This document shows, piece after piece, positions 15,553-21,170 of a DNA stretch of 21,170 nt (position 1 is its first letter; every line of letters begins with the position of its first letter). Below the pieces are notes generated by a model. That model saw nothing but the letters and a program-made list of their open reading frames with translations, ran no database searches and had not been told where the DNA came from. Origin of the DNA: an uncultured Bryobacterales bacterium (GTDB lineage: Bacteria > Acidobacteriota > Terriglobia > Bryobacterales > UBA6623); the NCBI GenBank assembly GCA_946887065.1, contig CAMPKL010000005.1:1-21170 (forward strand). Reading direction: 5' to 3'. A program made the translations under genes and the position numbers.

Positions 15553-15571
15553 CGGTTGACCCAGAGAAATC

Positions 15572-15601
15572 TTGCCAGACCTTGATGACCTCTGAGATAC
15601 T
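15572..15601 (+). promoter_or_regulatory. Candidate promoter upstream of infA
   Basis: TTGCCA (15572-15577, five of six matches to the -35) and GATACT (15596-15601, four of six to the -10) are 18 nt apart. Transcription would start around 15608, at the base of the first hairpin, giving infA a leader of about 164 nt. A TTGACT at 15714-15719 was considered as a second promoter but has no -10 at a normal distance. Confidence 0.4.
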
Positions 15602-15605
15602 GATT

Positions 15606-15734
15606 CTGCGGCAGTTATGCCCCAACTGGGGAGATTGCCGTGCACCGAGCCGCAGTCAAATAAGCGAATAACCTCTGGGACGAAGTTTACGTCCTGGTTG
15701 AAGGGCGCTTCAGTTGACTGAGTCCCCATCGGAC
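15606..15734 (+). ncRNA. Hairpin-rich leader or small RNA region before infA
   Basis: The gene-free stretch 15553-15771 holds several stems in a row. CTGCGGC (15606-15612) pairs with GCCGCAG (15649-15655) and encloses CCCC-AACT-GGGG (15620-15631). Alternative pairings CGGCA/TGCCG (15609-15613 with 15636-15640) and CAGTT/AACTG (15612-15616 with 15624-15628) compete with these. GGACG/CGTCC (15678-15682 with 15690-15694), TGAAG-GGCG-CTTCA (15699-15712) and GTCC/GGAC (15722-15725 with 15731-15734) follow. ACCTCTG[A/G]GA also occurs twice (15588 and 15671). No known riboswitch or tRNA is recognised. It may be an infA 5' leader, a small RNA, or partly chance. Confidence 0.3.
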
Positions 15735-15771
15735 GCGGCGTAACATCTATTGAAACTAACGCAAGAGGGAT

Positions 15772-15990
15772 ATGAAAGAAGAAGGCATACAGGTAGAAGG
15801 AACGATCGTCGAAAAGCACCCGGGCGGCACGTTTAGCGTGGAATTGGCGGACAAGCACACTGTACTTGCCCAAATCGCCGGAAAGCTTCGCAAGCACCGC
15901 ATCCGGATTTTGACCGGCGACCGGGTCAACGTCGAATTGTCGCCGTATGATTTGACTCGGGGCCGCATCGTCTACCGTTATCGCAGCTAG
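15772..15990 (+). CDS. infA: Translation initiation factor IF-1
   Basis: A 72-residue OB-fold protein, the same length as E. coli IF-1, which binds the 30S A site and assists IF-2 and IF-3. [16 protein letters not shown], the [16 protein letters not shown] stretch and [15 protein letters not shown] are diagnostic. The ATG is preceded by AAGAGGGA with very short spacing. In most bacteria infA lies in or near the ribosomal-protein operon next to rpmJ; here it stands alone between ribA and the recombination genes. That may mean a relocated single copy or a second paralogue; this window cannot decide. It has a structured upstream region that could control it. Confidence 0.96.
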   Translation: MKEEGIQVEGTIVEKHPGGTFSVELADKHTVLAQIAGKLRKHRIRILTGDRVNVELSPYDLTRGRIVYRYRS

Positions 15991-16000
15991 ACCCTTGCGT

Positions 16001-16006
16001 TAGACT
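16001..16006 (+). promoter_or_regulatory. Candidate -10 element upstream of the addB unit
   Basis: TAGACT resembles a -10 hexamer (four of six matches) and ends 7 nt before ATG 16014. It overlaps by one base a small hairpin, TGAGCC-GCAT-GGCTCA (16006-16021), whose loop contains the A and U of that start codon. Spacing matches the other leaderless-looking starts in the window. Confidence 0.3.
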
Positions 16007-16013
16007 GAGCCGC

Positions 16014-16157
16014 ATGGCTCAAGCGCTACGGAAGAATGTGGCGGTTGCAGCCGGCGAAGTCGTGCTGAAAGCGTCAATTTCTTTTCTTTTGACTATCACC
16101 CCTTGCAGACTTCCCCACGCCGTGTCCGTCAGGATGCGGGTTTCTGAGTTCTCATGA
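16014..16157 (+). CDS. Possible 47-codon leader ORF coupled to addB
   Basis: ATG 16014 opens a 47-residue frame that begins MAQALRKNVAVAAGEVVLKA, has a short hydrophobic stretch, and ends RVSEFS. Its stop overlaps the addB start in an ATGA. It sits 7 nt behind a -10-like TAGACT, and no other gene occupies 15991-16153. I do not recognise the peptide. The Leu-Thr-Ile-Thr middle is coded by a pyrimidine-rich tract. It could be a translated leader that couples expression to addB, or simply an open frame in a 163-bp gap. No conserved motif supports it. Confidence 0.25.
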   Translation: MAQALRKNVAVAAGEVVLKASISFLLTITPCRLPHAVSVRMRVSEFS

Positions 16158-18838
16158 TTGTCGTCGGCGAGCCAGGCAGCGGCAAGACCCGTTTCGTTCT
16201 CCAACGCGTCGAACAGGCGCTGCGCTCCAAGCGCGGCGGGCAGGTTGTGCTCGTTACGCCGACAGCGAGCATGGCGCGCCACCTGACACATCAGTTGGCG
16301 CGGCTCGGCTTGGCGGTTCCGGGCGGCCTCATCCTGCCGATCAGCCGCTTCATTGAGCGTTTGACGCCGGAGGCGACCGAGCCTTCCGCCACTATCGAAT
16401 CCTGGTTGCACGAAGGAGCCGTCGCCCAAGGCGGCGGAGCGGTTTTCGGGGAACTGAGCCGTTCGCCTGGACTGATCAGGCGGGTGCAGTCGGCCATCGC
16501 CGAGTTGCAAGCGGCAAGGTGTACGCCCAAACAGTCCGAGCAGTTGGCGCGTACGCCGCAACAGCGCGGATTGGCGTCGGTCTTCCAAACCTACCAACGA
16601 TTTCTCGACACGCACAATCTCATCTCGGCCGCGCAACGACGCATCTTGGCCGCCGAGCAGGCAGCTTTGACCGGTGTCGCCGGCGTTGAGCAAATCTATT
16701 TCGATGGTTTCTGGACTTACTCGCCGGTCGAGCGTGACCTGATCTGCTCGTTGCGTAATCGCGGCCATGAGGTGGTCGTCACAGCCACGGCGCGGGCGGC
16801 CAAGCAGTTTTACGATTGGCCCCGCGAGGAGTTGCCTGGGACGACGCGAACCGCGCCAGTGCGAACGGTGTTCGCCGCGCCTTCCCTGGACCAGGAAGTG
16901 GAGGAGATCGCCCGCCGCATTCTCGCTTCAAATCGGCCCTGGCGTGAAATCGGCGTGGTGACGCGGGCGCCGGAGGTATACAGGCCGGCGATCGAGGCGG
17001 TGTTCACCCGCTTCGGCATTCCGTTTCGTATGCGCTCGGGGAGCGAGTTGGCCTCCCACGGCGCGGCCGCGTTCGTGGGCGAAATTCTCGAAGCGATCAG
17101 CGCGGGACTTCCTGGAGCGGCGGTACTCAGCGCCTTGCGCCGACCGGCGTTTCGTCTGAGCCAAGACGGGCAGTTCGACCGTTGGGATTTTGATTTGCAG
17201 GAGCGATTGCCAGGCGAAGGGATGGAGTTTCTGCTCCAAGACGCCCCTCAGGTCGTACAGGATGCCCTAGAGCCGCTAGCCAAGACGGCGGGCTGGCCGA
17301 AACGCCGCGCCGCGCCGCAGGACTGGGCAACTGAAGTAAAGAATCTGAGCGCGGCGTTGTTGGCGCACACAATCCCCAATGACCGCTTGCCCGCCGCGGA
17401 GATGTTGGAGTTCCGTAGTTGGGGCCGAGCGGTTGCGGGGCTGGCCCAAGCAGCTGACGATGCAGCGGACTTGTTCCGTTTCCGCGGCAAGGCCGATTGT
17501 TCTTTTGCAAAGTTCACGAGTGCGTTCCGCCGCGCCCTGGAAACGGCGACTCTGCTGCCGGGCGATGAACGCCGCGACGTGGTCAATGTGCTGCCGGTCT
17601 TCGAGGCGCGGCAGTGGGAGTTGCCCATGGTGTTTGTCTGCGGCATGGTCGAGGGTCAGTTTCCGCAAGACCCAGCCGAGGACCTGTTCTTCTCTGAATC
17701 GGACCGCAAGCGTATGGCCAAGGCCGGCGTCGTCTTGCGTACGCGCGAAGATCGCTCCGACGACGAACGGCAGTTGTTTGAGATTGCCGAGAGCCGGGCC
17801 AGTGAGGAGTTGGTGCTGAGCTATCCGGAAGCGGACAGTATGGGTGCGCCGTTGCTGCGTTCGTTCTTTTTGAGCGGCAAGGCGGAAGACGATTTCAGGA
17901 CGAGGCCGACGCGGCCGATCGAAGCCCCGTCCCAGGGTCCGACGCCGTTTCCGCAACGACTCGAATCGCCCTCGGCGTTGGCAGCGCTGCGTGCGAAGCA
18001 TCTGGTGTTTTCGCCCTCCGGAATCGACCGGTTCCTGCAGTGCCCGTTCCAGTTCTTTGCCGAACGGACGCTGCGGCTGCGCGAGCGCCCCGGCTCGCTT
18101 GAAGAGCGACTGGACGCACGGGCCAGCGGTACGGTCATACATGCGGTGCTGGCCGAGTGGGGCAAGGACTCGTCGCGGCCGATCCGCGAGATCCTGGCGG
18201 AAGTCTACGCGGCAACGCTGGAAAGCTTGCACCTACGGCCGGGATTCCGCACGGCGGTAATCGAGGACAAGCTGGCGGCTGATTTGGAGAGGTTCGTGAC
18301 TGAGGACTTATCCAAACCTCTGCCCGGTTCGCAGCACGGAGAATTCGAGCAGAAAGTCAGCTACCTGATGGAGCAAAGTGCAGAAGGCGAGATTCGCATC
18401 GGCGGGCAACTCGACCGCTACGACACGGTTGCCGGCGGCATGGCCTTGGTCATCGACTACAAACACTCCAACGCGGATCGCATCAAGAAGTTGGTCGCCG
18501 GCCACCAGCAGGGAACGCATTTGCAGGGCTTTCTCTACCTACAGGGCCTCGTCGAAGAGAAGGGCTTGAAACCCGCCGGAATGATTTTTTGCAGTCTAAA
18601 AAACGAAACGACCGCGGGCGGCTGGGTACAGCGAGGCGTTTTCCCGGATGCGGCGGTGTCCAAGGGCGTGGAAACGCTCGATCCGGAGCATTGGGAACGC
18701 CTCGTGGCCAGCGGCGTCGCAGCCGCCGCGCTGGCCGGAAAGCGAATTCGCGAAGGCGTAATCGCAGTCGAGCCCGAAGATCCGGGTTTCTGCGAACGGC
18801 TCTGCGCATTTTCCCGCGTCTGCCGAGTGGAGCTTTGA
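16154..18838 (+). CDS. addB: AddB-like ATP-dependent nuclease subunit with Fe-S cluster
   Basis: Expected partner of an AddA-type helicase-nuclease that resects double-strand breaks for RecA loading. The 894 residues are short for AddB (often 1000-1170). Walker A GEPGSGKT is at 5-12, right at the N-terminus; an in-frame TGA three codons upstream rules out an N-terminal extension. The central region has VVNVLPVFEARQWELP and VCGMVEGQFPQ, typical of AddB/RexB. The C-terminal PD-(D/E)xK nuclease shows GGQLDRYD (Asp754), IDYK (Asp768, Lys770) and LQGFLY. Cys630 in CPFQFF with Cys880, Cys884 and Cys890 near the C-terminus fits the AddB iron-sulphur clamp, although the C-x3-C spacing differs from the common C-x2-C. 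Its stop shares one base with the start of the next gene (TGATG), so the pair is translationally coupled. Confidence 0.85.
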   Translation: MIVVGEPGSGKTRFVLQRVEQALRSKRGGQVVLVTPTASMARHLTHQLARLGLAVPGGLILPISRFIERLTPEATEPSATIESWLHEGAVAQGGGAVFGELSRSPGLIRRVQSAIAELQAARCTPKQSEQLARTPQQRGLASVFQTYQRFLDTHNLISAAQRRILAAEQAALTGVAGVEQIYFDGFWTYSPVERDLICSLRNRGHEVVVTATARAAKQFYDWPREELPGTTRTAPVRTVFAAPSLDQEVEEIARRILASNRPWREIGVVTRAPEVYRPAIEAVFTRFGIPFRMRSGSELASHGAAAFVGEILEAISAGLPGAAVLSALRRPAFRLSQDGQFDRWDFDLQERLPGEGMEFLLQDAPQVVQDALEPLAKTAGWPKRRAAPQDWATEVKNLSAALLAHTIPNDRLPAAEMLEFRSWGRAVAGLAQAADDAADLFRFRGKADCSFAKFTSAFRRALETATLLPGDERRDVVNVLPVFEARQWELPMVFVCGMVEGQFPQDPAEDLFFSESDRKRMAKAGVVLRTREDRSDDERQLFEIAESRASEELVLSYPEADSMGAPLLRSFFLSGKAEDDFRTRPTRPIEAPSQGPTPFPQRLESPSALAALRAKHLVFSPSGIDRFLQCPFQFFAERTLRLRERPGSLEERLDARASGTVIHAVLAEWGKDSSRPIREILAEVYAATLESLHLRPGFRTAVIEDKLAADLERFVTEDLSKPLPGSQHGEFEQKVSYLMEQSAEGEIRIGGQLDRYDTVAGGMALVIDYKHSNADRIKKLVAGHQQGTHLQGFLYLQGLVEEKGLKPAGMIFCSLKNETTAGGWVQRGVFPDAAVSKGVETLDPEHWERLVASGVAAAALAGKRIREGVIAVEPEDPGFCERLCAFSRVCRVEL

Positions 18839-21170
18839 TGTTTGCAGGCGACTTCACGCCGCAGCAGCGACAAGCCATCGAATACGCTGGCGCGGGCGAC
18901 GTCTGCGTGATCGCCGGCCCGGGCTCCGGGAAAACGCGCGTCTTGGTCTCGCGCTTGGCCTGGCTGGTTCGCGAGAAGCGTATTGCGCCCGAAGAAATCC
19001 TGGCGGTGACCTTCACGCGCAAGGCAGCGCTGGAGATGAAGAAGCGTCTGGCCGCGGAGATCACGCCCGAGCGCGCCGAGCGCGCCCATGTGTCGACCAT
19101 TGACGCTTTCTGCGCCGGCTTGCTGCGCGAGCATGCCATCGAAGCCGGCCTCGATCCCGATTTTGGGCAGTTGGAGCCGATTGACGCGCAAGTCGAGTTG
19201 TTTGGCTGGGTCGAGACGGCGCTGGACCGGATGTGGGAGACCGAACCGGAAGCGGCGATTGGATTCGCGCGTGCATTCGACCGCAAAGACCTGCGGGGCG
19301 GTCTCGACGTTTCCACCGACGTCGCAAGAATGATCGAAGCAGCTCGATGTTGGGGCGATCATCCGCGCTCGGGCAGTTACGGTGACCGTCATCAGATTTA
19401 TCGAGACTGGATGGCGCGCACGGCGGCGCGAGCGCTTGAACTCTTCACACAAGACAAGAGACGGCGTGCGCTAATGGACTTTTCCGACCTCACCCTGGGG
19501 GCAGTGAAACTGCTGCGCGAAGGTAAAGCGTCGACGAATCTCCCTTACAAACACATCCTGTTGGATGAGAACCAGGACACCAACCCAGTACAGGCAGAGT
19601 TGATGCGCCTGGTGCAGAAGAACTGCCAGGCGCCGCTGTTCGCGGTGGGCGACCTGAATCAGTCGATCTACGCCTTCCGCAATGCCGACCCGAAAGTCTT
19701 CGCTGATTTCCATGACGCCGTGAAACTTTCCGGACACGTCGTGGATCTGACCGGCAATTTCCGCAGCCGCGCCGAGATCTTGACCGCGGCCCGGCTGTTA
19801 ACGAAGAGTTCCGGCGGCGTCACTGAGCAGCAGTTGACCGCCGAGCGGGAATTTGGCCCCAAGACGCAGCCCTCCGTCGAAGTGATGTTTTCGCGCGGCG
19901 GCGACCAGCAGCAGGAAGCCCGTTGGGCGGCCCGACGCATCGCGGAGTTAAAAACGTCGTTGCGCTTGGGCAAGGACGGCCGGTCGCCAACCTGGCGTGA
20001 TTTCGCCGTGCTGGTGAGAACCAACGCGCTGCTCGATGATTTCTCAGCAGGGCTTCAATGGGCGGGCATCCCCTATGCGGTCAACGCCGGGAAAAGCTTC
20101 TTCGCGACGGCGGAAGTGAAGGACGTCTTGTCGTTGCTGTGGGCGTTGGATAACCCTCGCGACGAGGTGCACTTAGCCGCTACGCTGCGGTCGCCCTTGG
20201 TCGGGGTAGATGACGCAACCTTGCTGGCGTTGAAGATTGACGGCATGGACCTGTTCGCGGCAATCGCCCGGCCTCCGCAAGGCTTGCCGGAAACGGAGAA
20301 GGCAAAGCTGGAGCGGTTCCGAGAAAGGTTCGCTGTCTGGCGTCGTCGTCGGGAATCGATGCCGCTGAACGTGCTGATCTCGGAAGTCGCGGCGCGTACC
20401 GGATTCGACGCCTGGCTGCTGAAGCAAGACGGCGGGCTGCAGCGGTCGGCGAATGTCGAGAAGCTTGCCGGCTTGGCTGGTCGCGCGATGGAGTCGACCG
20501 GGTCCTTCCGCGGCGCGGTGCGCCGCCTGGATGCAATGGCCAACTCAACGGCCGGCGAAGGCGAAGCGACACTGCCGGAAGATTCGACCGACGCGGTGCG
20601 GCTGATGACGGTCCATGCGGCGAAAGGGTTGGAGTTCCCGGTCGTTTTGTTGGGCTCTGTCCAAAACGAAGGCAAGATCGGCTCCGACGCAGTCCTTTAC
20701 TCGCGGGAGATCGGAATCGGCGTTCGCTGGTCGGATATCGACGAAAAAAAGGAGAAGGCCGGCGATGCGCCGTACCAACTGCTCCATCCAGCGGCGAAGA
20801 AGACGAAAGACGACGAAGACGCCCGGCTCTTTTACGTCGCCATGACGCGGGCCGAAGACCACCTCGTGTTGAGCGCAGGCTGGACCAAGACGGTGCAGAA
20901 GCGCGGCTGGGTCAAACACATTTCGGGCCTACTCAAGGTCGAACCGGCCAAGGATCAACCGAGCGTGCGTGTCATCGAGAAACAAGGTGTCCAGTTTCTT
21001 GCGACTATCGCAGACCAGGAGCCCGAAAAGCCGGCGGGCACGCCAGGCCAGACCGGCGAGATGCAGCCGCAGTTGGTTAAACTCCGCGCCGGAGCGCTTG
21101 GCCAAGCTGACTCAGAGGCCTCGGTGACCGGCGTGTCGCAATTCGCCGCCTGCCCCAGGCGCTATTACCT
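18838..21170 (+). CDS. addA: AddA/UvrD-like helicase-nuclease subunit (cut by right edge)
   Basis: Superfamily 1A helicase; the frame is open from ATG 18838 to the window end, giving 777 visible residues without a stop. Motifs in order: Q motif FTPQQRQAI; Walker A AGPGSGKT (26-33); Ia VTFTRKAALEMKKRL; Walker B LLDENQDTNPVQ (Asp243, Glu244); motif III GDLNQSIYAFR (271-281); motif V TVHAAKGLEF (near 593); motif VI RLFYVAMTRAEDH (663-675). The last residues, VTGVSQFAACPRRYYL, look like the start of the C-terminal RecB/AddA nuclease domain, so the missing part should hold the PD-(D/E)xK site. The residue after DE in Walker B is Asn rather than the usual Phe, Tyr or Ala. GGAG at 18829-18832 serves the start. 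With addB upstream this is most likely AddA, though an AdnA-like or stand-alone UvrD/RecB-like enzyme is possible. Confidence 0.86.
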   Translation, partial: MFAGDFTPQQRQAIEYAGAGDVCVIAGPGSGKTRVLVSRLAWLVREKRIAPEEILAVTFTRKAALEMKKRLAAEITPERAERAHVSTIDAFCAGLLREHAIEAGLDPDFGQLEPIDAQVELFGWVETALDRMWETEPEAAIGFARAFDRKDLRGGLDVSTDVARMIEAARCWGDHPRSGSYGDRHQIYRDWMARTAARALELFTQDKRRRALMDFSDLTLGAVKLLREGKASTNLPYKHILLDENQDTNPVQAELMRLVQKNCQAPLFAVGDLNQSIYAFRNADPKVFADFHDAVKLSGHVVDLTGNFRSRAEILTAARLLTKSSGGVTEQQLTAEREFGPKTQPSVEVMFSRGGDQQQEARWAARRIAELKTSLRLGKDGRSPTWRDFAVLVRTNALLDDFSAGLQWAGIPYAVNAGKSFFATAEVKDVLSLLWALDNPRDEVHLAATLRSPLVGVDDATLLALKIDGMDLFAAIARPPQGLPETEKAKLERFRERFAVWRRRRESMPLNVLISEVAARTGFDAWLLKQDGGLQRSANVEKLAGLAGRAMESTGSFRGAVRRLDAMANSTAGEGEATLPEDSTDAVRLMTVHAAKGLEFPVVLLGSVQNEGKIGSDAVLYSREIGIGVRWSDIDEKKEKAGDAPYQLLHPAAKKTKDDEDARLFYVAMTRAEDHLVLSAGWTKTVQKRGWVKHISGLLKVEPAKDQPSVRVIEKQGVQFLATIADQEPEKPAGTPGQTGEMQPQLVKLRAGALGQADSEASVTGVSQFAACPRRYY

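Noticed and set aside
15714..15746. TTGACT plus TAACAT as an infA-proximal promoter
   Set aside because: The 21-nt spacing is outside the usual 16-18 range.
15400..15897. Minus-strand frame of 165 codons across the ribA-infA gap
   Set aside because: It covers the 3' end of ribA and half of infA in antisense, has no recognisable domain, and its central part coincides with palindromic structure better explained as RNA or DNA elements.
16006..16021. TGAGCC-GCAT-GGCTCA hairpin as the infA terminator
   Set aside because: The stem is 6 bp and no T-run follows, so intrinsic termination is unlikely. Its overlap with an ATG is noted elsewhere.
17276..18232. Antisense frame of 318 codons opposite addB
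   Set aside because: Composition is Arg/Gln-rich and the sense frame carries conserved AddB motifs throughout.
1..21170. CRISPR array, transposase, integrase, tRNA/attachment site, prophage, toxin-antitoxin or defence island
   Set aside because: I found no regular repeat-spacer pattern, no terminal inverted repeats with a transposase, no tRNA-like cloverleaf, and no recognisable family of these types. The nuclease genes present belong to housekeeping YraN and AddAB-like families.

Overview
The window looks like a piece of a GC-rich chromosome from an Acidobacteriota bacterium, most likely of the Solibacter/Bryobacter type. This rests on family-level recognition of several proteins: an Oar-like TonB-dependent receptor with an N-terminal carboxypeptidase-regulatory-like domain, a duplicated DUF2007 protein ahead of a GlcD-type oxidase, an AddAB-like pair, and the C-terminal end of a protein type I associate with that phylum. 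No database search was possible, so the taxon is an inference. About half of the genes appear to use GTG or TTG starts.

Layout, left to right. (1) Bases 1-2915, + strand: the end of an unknown protein, then DNA polymerase IV (dinB) overlapping a CCA-adding enzyme/poly(A) polymerase (cca/pcnB family). (2) 2955-5416, +: a two-repeat DUF2007 protein with a very acidic tail, a glycolate-oxidase-type FAD protein (glcD-like) joined to it by an ATGA overlap, and a small exported CxxC heavy-metal-associated domain protein. (3) 5558-8743, +: a large Oar-like TonB-dependent receptor. It converges on an M16 zinc protease (8740-10023, -), and the two stop codons share a single CTAG. (4) 10090-13491, +: rlmN, then a tightly overlapping set: Gfo/Idh/MocA oxidoreductase, yraN-like nuclease, galT-like uridylyltransferase. 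(5) 13475-14845, -: a membrane LytS-type histidine kinase whose 3' end overlaps that of galT. (6) 14929-15990, +: GTP cyclohydrolase II (ribA), a hairpin-rich intergenic stretch, and a stand-alone infA (IF-1). (7) 16014-21170, +: a possible 47-codon leader ORF, then an AddB-like nuclease/helicase and an AddA/UvrD-like helicase cut by the right edge. Together these last two would resect double-strand breaks.

Most of this is housekeeping and repair metabolism. I see no CRISPR array, insertion sequence, integrase, toxin-antitoxin pair, prophage or recognisable new defence system. No gene-free stretch exceeds 300 bases; the largest is 15553-15771 (219 bp). The most interesting signals are non-coding: several start codons lie 6-11 nt behind a -10-like hexamer, suggesting leaderless transcripts; two inverted repeats sharing the core CGAACCG sit at the -35 region of the Gfo/Idh gene; and tandem hairpins behind a plausible promoter precede infA. 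An internal Shine-Dalgarno plus ATG inside the DUF2007 gene could give a second product.
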